64,000 nt of DNA, from contig JAPYMA010002941.1 in NCBI GenBank assembly GCA_035041965.1, forward strand, positions 62,001 to 126,000, given 5' to 3'. The notes under the pieces were generated by a model, which was not told the origin of the DNA, did not search any database, and saw nothing but the letters and a program-made list of their open reading frames with translations. Below are positions 52,022 to 63,270 of this stretch, in pieces (position 1 is the first letter of the stretch; each line of letters begins with the position of its first letter). Both the position numbers and the translations under genes were made by a program. The stretch is from Anisakis pegreffii (lineage: Eukaryota; Nematoda; Chromadorea; Rhabditida; Anisakidae).

Positions 52022-53087
52022 GTTCTGATCATGTATGAGTCTATGTATCTTCTTTTGCTTCTGATTCATATGTATTGCTAATTTGAGATCAGTATTTGAT
52101 ATAATGAAAAGGCTGTATAGAATGTCTTCTGCTGTTCTGTTTTTGATTTATGAAATGATTAATTTCTTAATGTACACATGCATATTGTTATGTTGTTATT
52201 GTTGCTGTTATTGTTGCTATTATTGTTGCTGTTATTTTGATGTTTATTAAGACAGTAATAGGCTTTGGTTGTTGTTTTCGTTATACGATGATTGTTACTG
52301 TTATGGTAATCGCAAGTGTCATTGTAGTTATCAGTATTACGGCTGTGCCTTCTTAATGGTACTCTATGTGCAACGTTTTGTTCACGGCAAAGTTGTCCTA
52401 GTAAAATTTTCACTGAAATTCTATTGATTATTGTTGTTTTTTTGCTAAATTTCTGCATTCAAATTCGTTTTCTGCATTCACGTTTGATCTCATCTCCCGT
52501 CCAATTGGTCACTTACTTGCTTACTTGTTTGTTTGTTTCGGTCTTCTGTTCCTACACTGCTTCTGAATCTTGAATCGAATTAACCATCAAATTGTTCAGA
52601 AGGATAGTAGGAATTGTACGACATATCAAAATAGATTATGCATTGTACACTGTGTGACTTTATCGGCTATTCTCATGCGTACAGCTCAGATTTTGTTCTG
52701 GTTTTGTTTGTTTTGTTGTATATGTGCATGTCAGGTGATTGATTCATAATATTTGTTTCGTTGTATTTTGTTTGCTTTCGTTTGAAATCGAATAAAATTC
52801 TGTCAGATCATCAGCATTGAATTCAGTGAATCAACATTGCATGCGAGAAATCATTTGCAGAACTGTTGCAGTCATTCGTGACAAGTGAATTGAATGGATA
52901 AACTGAATGTTGTGCCTTGAACAATGCATCATATCTTAAGAATTCGAATCTGTTGTTCGTTGCCAACCAAACTCATTGATATGATGCTTTTGACAATTGA
53001 AGCGATCGTGATCCAGATCAAATCGTACGATTTAGAGATGATTTTAGAGATTTTGAAAATCATTGAAACGTGAGTGAAGAGTTCTAA
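52022..53087. other. Intergenic region, TTC5 to ZCCHC4
   Basis: TTC5 3' flank and the region upstream of the ZCCHC4-like gene. It contains an impure TTG/TTA microsatellite at about 52179-52246 and an AATAAA at about 52793, the first clear candidate polyadenylation hexamer for TTC5. No other exon was seen. Confidence 0.5.
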
Positions 53088-56000
53088 ATGAAACCTGAAC
53101 GATCAACACGGAAGAGTATCTCAAAGAATCGAGTTGTGAGGGACCAATTGGCGCAGAGATGTTCGAATACACTTAGAGAACGTCAGAATTTCTGTGTTCT
53201 TGACTCAAACGATGAAACAAACTTCGTTGGGTCACCTCCGTCTTGTTCACATGGTATGTGCATGTTCACATCGCTATAAATCCGTGAGTGATAACTAGAA
53301 ATTAACACTCCGCATTGAAACTTATCTTGCGTTTGCTGAGATAAGTTTCTGGGCTTCATTCCGACTCCATTTCTGAATCAGAAATGACCATTCAAGGGAA
53401 TGTGCTGTTATCTAAGATATTTGTTCAGTGTCGTTCTTCTCCAATCAAAATTACCCACCAATATCCCACCAGTATCATATCTTCATTACCCACCAATTAC
53501 CCACAATTACCCACAAAATTACCCACCAGTACCAATATCATCAATCAAATTTACCCACCAATATCATAGCTTCATGCACAGGCGAAAAGCACTTCGAACG
53601 GTTTGAAAGTTTGCTTCACACAGACTATCAGGTAGTATCGGTTATTGAGAGCACTTCCATGCTTTATTCAATTCACTTTTCAGTGTTATTTAAGAAATCT
53701 GAATGAATAATCAATAAGTTGATGAATTCAATTGCCTTGTGAATCGCTTGCATTCAATTGTGCACATTTGTACAGGTCCTTGTCTGCTGTTTGGTCGTCG
53801 AAGCGATTCGGGCGATTTGATGGAAAGTTTCTTTGGATGTGCAGTCTACCGATCTGATCGCGGTTGTAACTTCAGAATGCCCTTACAAGGGCAGCCACAA
53901 CACAATTCTGATAGTGTAACGAAGTCTGCAATAGATTTGTCAAATACTAAGCAAAGAGTATCAGCTTCACCGGTACACAAGCATCGCTTGTTGTCAGAAT
54001 CACATTCTAGAGAATCAACATCTAAATTCTCAAGTATCGACGATAAAAAGAAGACCTCAATAGTGAACAAACCCAGATTCATCTATGGAATCATTAGGAA
54101 ACAGTAGGTTTTCTCTTAAATAACCATTTCTCTGCAATAAATTTGCTCAACTTTATGCAGTGAATCGCTTTTTACATTTTCACTTCATTCATTTTGCAAA
54201 AAAAAGCAAAAAAGAAACATTTCTCAAAGAATTTGATACGAAAAAAAATTTTTTCAGCGTAAATCAGCTGATCGCCATCGGCGTTCCACTATATTATTGC
54301 AGTTATTGCAATGATGCTGTCCGAATCCCACACAAACATCCTGTTGTTGGACCTTTGAGAAGGCATCACTTCCGTAAACCGTCAGCTCTTTTGAAAGCGA
54401 TCACAGAAGATGATGGTGAAGCGGTAAGCATATCGGCTGTCCAGTGCATCAGTATTTTCTGTCATGTCTCTAAATAAGATGAACGCTATGAATCCTTAAT
54501 ATGACGTTGTGCTTAGGTTTCGGATTCTGATGACAGAGTCTTTGCTATGATGTTAGGCATAGCTTCATGCGATGTGTTATTTGAAGAGAGACACTAAACT
54601 GAGTACATATATGTAGCTTCATTTTGAAAATTATTTCTACCAGTTGAAATTATCACAAATATTTGCTTCAATATTTCCATCAATCTGTATGGAACATTTG
54701 CCCGTCAAATGCGATACCAAGTCAATTTAGCAATACTGGTTTAACGATGAATCGTTGCGAGTGATTGTGAATGTCCTACGAGCAGTTCATTGCGACGGTG
54801 TGCTCTGTATTGGAGCACCCACTTTATTCGAGTTCATTAGACGGAATCAGCAAATGAGAATGGAATTCAAATCGTTTTTGCTGGATATTGACGCAAGACT
54901 GGTTGGTTTTTGCTTTTATTGGTATTCAGTGATTTAATTTCTGGTTGATTTTCGAAGACAAATTCGATGCGAAGTTGATAGTTAAACAATGAAAAATGAA
55001 AATAACTTCTGCTATGAAATTCTCGTCTACCTAAGAAATGAGCACAAACGTTACCGTAAGTACCTCCATACGGTACCAAATCTCTTCGTTCGGGATGCGT
55101 AATTGGTCACAGGGTATTTTAGGTTTGAATACTTTAACTGTTCAAGATCTCATATCTCCGCTGTTGGGGAAAACGATGATAATGATAACTTCACATTAGC
55201 ATCTTTTAGATGCCCTTCTATCTCTCCAAGCAGTTTGCTCAATTCAGCATGTTGACGGGTCATTTCTACGATTCAAATTCCACGCGAAAATTTGAATCAT
55301 TCTTAAAATCGGTGAAAAATCTCATTATTGTTTGTGATCCACCATTTGGCATTATGGTTGAAGCGCTCTTCAGAACAATTCGTCAACTCAAAGACAAATT
55401 CGTTGATGTCCATCAAAAGTTAGTGGAATCCGTTAGAATCGGCTGAAATTCCAAAAAATTCCAAAAAAGCAGTGTTCCAGACACACCAAAGTTGCAATTT
55501 CAAAATTCTCGACGATACTCAGTTGCATCGTTATGTTTCAGAGAATCGTATCGCATCAATTTGATTCTCGTAATGCCGTTGTTCGTTGGAAAACATGTGA
55601 AAGAATGTGATGATAGTATGGAGATGGTCGACTATAAAGTGATTTCTTTGAATGATTACTATTCCTCGTCTTTTTCTGATCATTATCATCATTTTATCCA
55701 TCACTGTCGATGGAAAAGTTCAGTGATATTGTTATCCGCTATAATTTTTTATGCAAAAGAACTTTTTTCAAAGTGTTTCATCAGATCGCAACGAACTAGC
55801 GATTGAGCGAGAGATCGGAATAGCTTTATGAATAAGAAATTTTCATATTGTCATGGAGTAACTTCATAGGACGTAACTTCAGACATCTTAAGTTGATCAA
55901 TAAGTATTGTTCAGATTTGTTATGTGAATCATTCCAAATATGCAAAGCCGCAAAAATCCATTGTACGATTCTTCACTGATTTACCGCTCAAACAATTCAC

Positions 56001-56619
56001 GTTACCAGCTGAATCTGGCTATCGGTTTGAATTTATGATTGTGATCTCGAGATTGTGTTCTCATTTTCGTTCAGATAATACTGATTTGTATCAATATGTT
56101 CATCTAGTGAAAATTTTAAAGCGTTCACATGTCACAGTAGTGATTTATAGTTCCTAATGATTTGTTCTGCAGATTCTGTGAAATGTGTGAGCGTTATGTG
56201 GCGAATGAAAATCGCCACTGTGGTCTATGCGGTATATGCCCATCGAAGGTGCTTTTTCTGATTAAGAAATCTTTTTTCATTATTTCATAGGGAAATGTTT
56301 ACAATAGGATATCACTTCCGTTTGTGATAAAAGCGAAAACGCTTAGCTTTTGGCTGGACTTGACAAATAATTTTGAAAAAACCTTAAATCTATCAAAATA
56401 TTCATCTGTCAGCTGACAAGGAGGAAAGAGATTTTGTAGAGGTGAGTAGAGAGTGATCCGGGATCAGTTTCTATTGTCGAATAAATATTCCGGAGGATTT
56501 TTCAGGATGGAACGTCATATCGGCATTGTGCACGATGTAATCGCTGTGTGAAACGCAAATATCTGCATTGTTCAAAATGTGGACGGTGTCATTTGGCTGG
56601 GAGATGCTTAGAAACTTGA
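53088..56619 (+). CDS. ZCCHC4: ZCCHC4-like rRNA N6-adenosine methyltransferase, 9 exons
   Basis: Orthologue of ZCCHC4, which in human methylates A4220 of 28S rRNA. Exons are 53088-53253, 53776-54103, 54258-54423, 54731-54901, 55210-55418, 55542-55638, 55915-56024, 56173-56248 and 56506-56619, giving 478 residues. The GRF-type zinc finger spans exons 1-2 (CSHGPCLLFGRR, FFGCAVYRSDRGCNF). A methyltransferase region follows (VLCIGAPTLFEFIRR, SFLLDIDARL), with catalytic motif DPPFG in exon 5. The cysteine/histidine-rich C-terminal part is GYRFCEMCERYV, RHCARCNRCVKRKYLHC and SKCGRCHLAGRCLET. It stops there, so the terminal CCHC knuckle that gives the human protein its name is absent. A serine-rich linker in exon 2 looks lineage-specific. 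Donors GTTGGT, GTTAGT and GTTTGA have T at +3. The gene ends about 450 bp from the convergent bHLH-PAS gene. Confidence 0.92.
53451..53568 (+). repeat. TTACCCACCA minisatellite in ZCCHC4 intron 1
   Basis: Six to seven degenerate units of TTACCCACC(A) with ATATCAT spacers. The array lies wholly within the first intron, about 200 bases before exon 2. It keeps all three plus frames open, giving spurious proline/threonine-rich frames. Confidence 0.85.
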
Positions 56620-57070
56620 TCTGAATGATTATTAGCTGGTATTCCAGTGATCCCTATCAAATGAATTGGATGAACGTAAGCCAAGTCGGCAAGAGAATGA
56701 AATCATGCTGTGCACTCATTTTAGTTAAAGTGTTGATAAAAAGACAAAATTCATCAAAATTTATTCCTCACAAATCACCTTCACTATACGTTTGCGGCAC
56801 ATGCATAGAGAGACTTATAAAAATGCTCATAAATTATTTCAAATCCAAACAGACTATCCAATCCTTTCTATTGGAGTTCAGTTTGATATTATGAAAGAGT
56901 TTCAATATTACGTCTGATGTATAGAATTTCCCATTTTTCCATAGGTCACTTTAAGCTGCCTCATATCAGCGATTTCATTTGTTTTCCAAGATTATTTCCA
57001 CGGCTTGACTCTAATTTTTTTTTGTTAGCTTTTCTTCCAGCATATGAAAATTTCTGAATACGATAGACAG

Positions 57071-59799
57071 CTAAACTTTTGGTTTGAGTGTTTGCTTTTT
57101 ACTGAAAGTAGCAGTAGTCGCATCGATAACCGGAGATCGTTTATAGAATAAATTTGAATATTCACCCAGCATAGTGGACGATTGAAGTGCTTCAGAAGTG
57201 TGGATGTGTTTCGTTTGTTGGATCATTGCAACAATCTGATGGTTGTCCTCGCATGAACTGAATAACTTTTTCAAAGAATCATTATTTACATCAACGACAT
57301 CGAAGTGATTCTGATAATGATAATCACTGATACTCAATCACTTCAACTCTTATTGTTACTGATCATTATTGATTTTTGCTAACTGTTTATCAGTTTTGTT
57401 AAACATGATGTCGTTTAGCACATAGTATTACGATCAATTTGTTTGTCTGCTTTGAGGAACTTGGTTGGATGATACGAAAAATTATTCGGAAATCAAACAG
57501 ACTAGAAGATGAAATCTGAATACGCTCTTGTGAGGAAATGTTAAGTAGAGTAGAGATTTCACCTGAATACTTCAGTGATCGCAACGATGCAATGCGAAAT
57601 GGTTGAACGAAGCATTGGAACGATGAAGAACTGACTCTGTGCCCAAACATAACCACATCCACTGTGCAGTAGGCGATAATAGCCTGTTGTTGATTGATTC
57701 TTAGCTAACACTAAAACGTTGTCCTCGTCGGAAACTTCGAATGAATTCGAGCTTGGGAAAAAAATCCGAGTGGTTCCGGAAGCTTTAGTTCCAAAAATAG
57801 CGCATAAACTGACTGATGAATGATCAGATATATGTAAAGAGTACGTACGTATTCGATGAGCTCTCTCGATAATATGGGCATCTTCTAGCAAAACAATATG
57901 ATACAACGATAGATCAAGCAAAGACGATGCAGCAAAACCAGTCAATGCGGTTATTCTGAAGACATGAAAGCGATTGTACTCATTTAAGTTTCAATCTCCA
58001 AGCCAGATGGAAAAAATGGATTAATTCAAGGCTTTCTATTCATTTATTACACTGCAAACTTCAAATCAAAGCAAATACTAATGTCAAAGAAACCAATAAT
58101 GAGCCAAACGAAAGTCATTTGATTCTGTAAAAAAGGAAGCGAACCTTGAGTCGATGAAGATAATGTTCAAATCGAGTCGTGCTCTGAACATAAACACCGA
58201 TGGCGATAGCTTAATTTCTGTGACACCACTCCTGCTCAACATATATCCAACAGCGATCAAACCGAGATTTGTGCTACTCAAATATCCGTGATACATCTTC
58301 GAATAACCCCAACAGCTGATCGTCTGAAGTTCCATTCTTTGTTGAAATTTTGACATTACTGCACTAGGCGAACTGGTTTCGAAACAAACAAAAACTCACG
58401 ATGTCTACCGATTATCAAACACTGAACAGGTGAATGGCTTGAGCAAGATAATACAGTTCTAGCTTATTATGAATGACTGCAGATGAAAAGCAGTTAGTAC
58501 AGCTAACGGATCACCTTACCCTTCCATCATCTATGTCTCAGTGTTTTTATTAATTCTACAATAGAACATCTCAACGAAACATCTCAACATATCAATTATT
58601 TGTACACTGACTTTATAGCCGTTATATGTGATTCCAGCGTTTCGTTTTGGTAACACACATCGCAATCGCACAAAAAACATTCGCTCAATTTCCTCGGTAT
58701 ACGGTACCAACGTGTTCATTCGTCTTGAGTCAGCACATTCAAGCATACTTCTCAGTTCACTTTCGTCGTCCCGATGCAAGAACTCGAATATCGATGAACC
58801 AATCAACTCAACCTGGAAGATCGCATCTCAGTTGTACTTGACAGATGTGGTACAATGATAGATCAAGCAAAGACGATCAAAACGGAGAATATTGCTTCCA
58901 TTGCTCATGGACCAGTAACGGATACCGTACTGTGTATAATATGCTATTCATAATCATCTTACTTGGGAATGAAAATCTCGAAATGATTTGCTCAGATTCT
59001 AAAGGGATTCACTACGTACATGTGATGCATTTCAAAGGATATTCGAAAACTGTTGCTGAAAATGGTTATTGCCGAAAACGAATGAGAGATTTTGCGCATG
59101 TTCATGACACTAGTAACAGTGGTTGTAACTATTATGACAACACAATAAATCGAGTAGCTAAAAAAAGAACTTGTGATAGCCCAAGATGGACCGATGCCGT
59201 CTCCGATACATACATCATTTTACCGACTGAATTCAAAATGAGCACAAAACCGTCGAGTGTTTGCAACAAAAATGAGCCCACTTCGAACAGATCGTTTTTA
59301 TTTGGTTCGATTCGAGGGAATATACGGCGAAGTGCCAAATAGGCCGATGTCAAACGAATTATTGACGCCTGAAGGATGCTTTATCGATGAACGTTCTTCA
59401 CATGCGATTATTACCTGATTCAACGAATGACACCCTTGAAAGAAGCGCTGTTTCAAAGTGATCTCCAATGTATTGCATTGCAAAATTTTTGATCTATCAA
59501 TTCCTGATTTTTCGACAGAATTTTCCTTCTTTTAAGCATGTCGTGATGGAAGTTGTATGTGAAGGATCCTATCGAGGAACTTTAGACAATTATAGCTTAT
59601 CACTCATGATGATAGTCTTATGAGACTGAAATTAGTGAATGAATATAGCGCGGTGATGTCGAAGTGGGATAGGATATACGATGCTAATTTCAAGTACGAC
59701 CTTGTCCAACTGAGCCGTAATAGCACTAGCCAATGGCAAACTTTCGGCCAATTGTGACAATTGTTGATTTTCCAAATCACGTCGGTTTCGTGCGCTCAT
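57071..59799 (-). CDS. sim: Single-minded-type bHLH-PAS transcription factor, 7 exons
   Basis: Developmental bHLH-PAS factor of the SIM/NPAS1/NPAS3/Trh group (probably the HLH-34-like nematode member), expected to pair with an ARNT partner in the nucleus. Minus-strand exons are 59814-59701 (ATG at 59799), 59368-59171, 58812-58612, 58323-58145, 57955-57849, 57710-57563 and 57326-57071, giving 395 residues. The bHLH runs from [12 protein letters not shown] through [23 protein letters not shown] includes [17 protein letters not shown] and [24 protein letters not shown] includes [34 protein letters not shown] and [17 protein letters not shown]. The last exon is a short non-conserved tail. The basic region is short: only ARNRR is present before the helix, unless an unseen 5' exon supplies more. 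An acceptor lies 15 bases before the ATG, suggesting trans-splicing. Confidence 0.9.
58844..58877 (-). pseudogene. Exon-5 fragment duplicated in intron 2 of the bHLH-PAS gene
   Basis: Read on the minus strand this segment encodes [11 protein letters not shown], exactly as exon 5 does at 57896-57928. The two copies differ at four of 33 bases, and all four differences are synonymous third positions (TCG/TCA, TAT/TAC, CAT/CAC, ATT/ATC). A stop (TGA) lies directly upstream in frame with no acceptor between, so the copy is not an obvious functional exon. It sits about 30 bases before the exon 3 acceptor. Confidence 0.75.
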
Positions 59800-59814
59800 C
59801 CAGCTGACGACGGT

Positions 59815-61544
59815 CTGAAGTGAAAAGCAGCAGAAGTGATCGTTATCGGTTCTGAACTGATCAGAGAATGCTAAGCACACGATATGAAATCGGTATGAAT
59901 TCATTCAAGCGCTCAAAACAAAAACCACTTTTGGTAATCCAGAATTGAAATGACATTTCAGTTCGAAACAGAGCTAAATGAACGTGTGTGCGTGTGCACG
60001 TGGAAGAATTTCTCTTGGAAACATTAAATCAAAAATTATTTATTCATTGTATCATTCATTAATTGTTTTGTTCGTTCAACATTTCAATATTCGATAGATT
60101 TGAAGCGCGTCTGAGTCGGTGAATTATTTTTGTGTTATCGTTGTGCTTTGGTGCTTTTGGAGAGGGGTTTTGGTGATATATATATGCAAGAATGAATGGA
60201 AATTGATGATGCACGAAATTTTTGTTGTTTTATCATTATCGCTTACTTAATGGAATAATAATTACGTTTGATTGCATTTTTTTCTCTTCGTTGGCTATTT
60301 GTTTCTAAATGGCATCGTCATCACAGCGCTGTTTACATGTGTTTGTGTGTGGCTGATTTGTTTTTTTTTGTTGATATTTCTTAACTCCAATCAAATTTGT
60401 CTCCGATAACGAATACACAGTCGAGCAATCTGCAAAATGGGCATGGATGAAAATGATGAAAATCACGATGGCCAATAGTGAAATTTTGAACAGGAGAATA
60501 TTTATTGAATGTTGTTTTTTGCTTGGAAAGCATTCGGTTTGCAATGGTGTTCGTTTGGTGATGATTCTCTGAAGGAATGATGTCTGCAATCGGCAGTTTG
60601 TCGTTCGTTCGTCTGATGCAAGGAAATTGTGTGTGTGTTTGTGTGTGATTGATATATCTGCTTTGCTGTTGTTGGTTTCCGAATGGATTTTTTGTGTTTT
60701 AACTTGGTTATGTGTTCGTTCGATTTGATTGAAGAGTGTGGAAGGAAACAAAAATGAAATGAGAGAATTTTTTCGTTCCGAAATCATTTCTAAAATTGTT
60801 TCGTTTCACTTTGGAATGTAACTGAATGAAAGAATACGAACAAGAATATGATAAAATCTTCAATGAAAACATTTTCAGCATCAGAGGTTCGTGCCAACGA
60901 TGTGACTGGACTATCAAATGAAGTTAGCTTAGCAATTGCATAGTGCGTGTGAATCATGCTGACAATGAGCATTATTCGCCACAATGAAGAGCGATTCTCA
61001 AGAGTTTAGAAGATCTCATCAAAAATTCTGCAATTCAAAGATTGTTTTGCACTCGATAGTGTCGAAATTTCTTTATAGTAGTGATGCGAACTAGTTGTAA
61101 AATCCAGCTGTATCATTAGTGATCAACTGTAGATCAGAACAAATCGGCATTTGTTCAGTGACTTTTCTTAGCCAATCGTTTGAATTATTCTCCGGAGGAC
61201 ACTTCAAAAGTGAGTGTGTGTGTGAAGTGAATGAAGCGATTGATAATAAATAAGCTTTTATATAAGATCATTATCAATATCAATATTGCATGAGAAATGA
61301 AGAAAACTTTCAGAGGAATTCAACGAATGCATAATTATGAATGTTTTTTGTTTTAGTTTTTGGTTTAAAAGACTAGGCAGTAGAAATGAGCATATTATTA
61401 CATTACATTCATAGCAATTTAAAAAATTGAGAGTTTTATATGAATCAATTCGAACTAAATAAAGCGATGATCGCAAGGATAGTTCCATATAGTTGCTCCA
61501 TTGCGATTCGTTTGTTGCACATCAACAGTAATGTTTAATTGCAA
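59815..61544. other. Intergenic region upstream of the bHLH-PAS gene
   Basis: Probable promoter of the bHLH-PAS gene and 3' flank of the secreted-protein gene. A 160-codon minus frame at 60305-60787 is low in complexity (Thr/Lys/His, GT-repeat derived) and is not accepted as a gene. A G/T-rich tract lies at 60625-60650. Confidence 0.5.
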
Positions 61545-63249
61545 TCAATTGCAACGCCAATTCATCGCAGACCTACAGTACGCATATTCGAGAGTGTAGT
61601 CATTCTCACGGTTCATCACACAGACACGTTGCTTCAGATCGCAATGACAACCCTCATTCCTGAAAACTATGCAAAATTTTCAGCGAAAAAACACGTCGCA
61701 TTCTATCGACGTAGACACCAGTCTCATTATTGGTGAAACAGAACGAAACCGTTCACTTGAGGAATGTTTTTGCAAAAAGTTTCACTGCTGTAACCCATAC
61801 GAAAGTACCGCGTATCTCAGATTATCTTAATTATCAAATTCATTCAGCTGACATTCAGCTGACGATGATAGCTCTTCGCTGTCAATGAACTGAATGCTCG
61901 CTCCAATCTTGTAAGAAATATTCACATAAATATTGTTGCTCGTAACTTTTAAATAGATGATGAAGGAACGCCTTAATCTCTAACTGAAATTAACGGAAAG
62001 ATTTCCGAATGAATTGAGGAAATTTAGCCATATGAGGAAATGCTGAGCACTGCAGAAATGAAATCAAGAAACAAATTTGTTTACGAACGTCCATCGTTGT
62101 CGGTGTCCAAGCCGGCACCACGCAATCGGCTCTCGAAAATCATAGCATTCGTAGTGCTCACTACAAGGTTGCCGCCTGGAAATGTGTTTCTCTAACGTCG
62201 CCCCATATAGATAGTTACTTTTGGATAGTTACAATGGTCAATGAAAATATTGAAACTGTCCAAATGCAAGCAACGAACCGTCCATCTGTGTGCACAAATC
62301 GAGCTCCATAGCAGTCAGCATACGGGTCACCACTTCGAACACAATCTGACAACTGCAAATTGCTAGAAAAATCACCTGATGCCACGAATTTTCATATTGA
62401 ATTTGTTTCGTCAGTTGAAATTCTCTTCACAATCAGTATCAGAGCAATCTTGAGATGTAGCAGGTTGTAACGAACGGAATGCACGCTGACTGTGTTTCTT
62501 TAGATTTCTTTCCGGATGAATTCTTCGAGAAGTAATCCGCTCATCGCGTGAGAAATGACAAAGAGTCACCGATGATAACTGAGGTTTTATACAGTCTATG
62601 ATAAATTTCGTTGTTTGTCAAAAATACATTCTGTTCGATGCAACCCAGTATTGTATGTACGAGCAATGCTTGAGTGTAATCAGCATTTTTTTTTCATAAT
62701 CTATCATAGCAACACAGATTCATCAGCATTTTTTTGGTACAGTGGGATTTTGATGCCTTGGAAACAGCGCTATTCAATTCATGCTGGCTGGATGTGATGC
62801 TGGAGCAACCACTGAAACGATCAGCTATGGCACAATAAAATGCACTGATATGGTATCGAAAGTATTGAAAAGTTCCCCATCATGGAATAGAGTCATAAAA
62901 TACATACGTGATAATTGATTGTCCATGCAAAAACTCTATGACTGATCTTTAGTCATTGTCAGACTTGAAACTTTTTAAGCTCAGATTATCTCGGAAAGCA
63001 ATGAGCTATTTATATGTTGGATGGGACAACTGCTTTCGTTCGGAAAGGTTTCAATGAACTCTCAGTGATGAATGTATGACTGATCGACTACTGATCTGTC
63101 AAGAGATTGAATCGTGCTTTAAAAGTTATTGAATGAAAATACAATCAGAGATGAACATGAATTACCGAAACAGCTTGACGAGGTATTGCCACTGCTCCTA
63201 GTAAAATGCATGATGTGAATGCTGCTAGTATTTGAACTAGCAGACGCAT
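61545..63249 (-). CDS. Secreted 12-cysteine protein, 5 exons, unnamed family
   Basis: Small secreted protein of 166 residues. Minus-strand exons are 63249-63166, 62578-62431, 62345-62279, 62175-62089 and 61659-61545. Phases close throughout, and this gene was invisible as a single reading frame. Exon 1 is a clear signal peptide (MRLLVQILAAFTSCILLGAV). Exon 2 is a basic, dibasic-rich segment (RNLKKHSQRAFRSL), perhaps a propeptide. The rest is cysteine-rich, with twelve cysteines after the signal: CVRSGDPYADCYG, PCSEHYECYDFREPIAWC, W-T-N-E-GCHCD, RVCVMNR and EYAYCRSAMNWRC. The order CxxxxEC(Y)-EPIAWC-QxW-GCHCD-C-EYAYC looks like a conserved module, which I believe occurs in nematode secreted proteins but cannot name. 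Introns 3 and 4 both use GTTCGT donors. A variant exon 3 ending at GTAACT would also stay in phase. Confidence 0.75.
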
Positions 63250-63270
63250 AATAAACCACCTGAAAAGCAT
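63250..63270 (-). promoter_or_regulatory. Acceptor 10 bases before the secreted-protein ATG (likely SL site)
   Basis: On the minus strand GCTTTTCAG is followed by GTGGTTTATT and then ATG. This fits spliced-leader trans-splicing onto the first coding exon. Confidence 0.5.

Noticed and set aside
58845..59342. 165-codon plus-strand frame
   Set aside because: It is antisense to bHLH-PAS exon 2 and intron 2, and the minus-strand PAS-A homology accounts for the sequence.
60305..60787. 160-codon minus-strand frame
   Set aside because: Low-complexity composition driven by GT-rich and A-rich sequence, with no domain or splice context.
60881..60943. Short plus-strand frame after TTTTCAG ending in TAG
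   Set aside because: Only 21 codons with no upstream exon; chance is likely.
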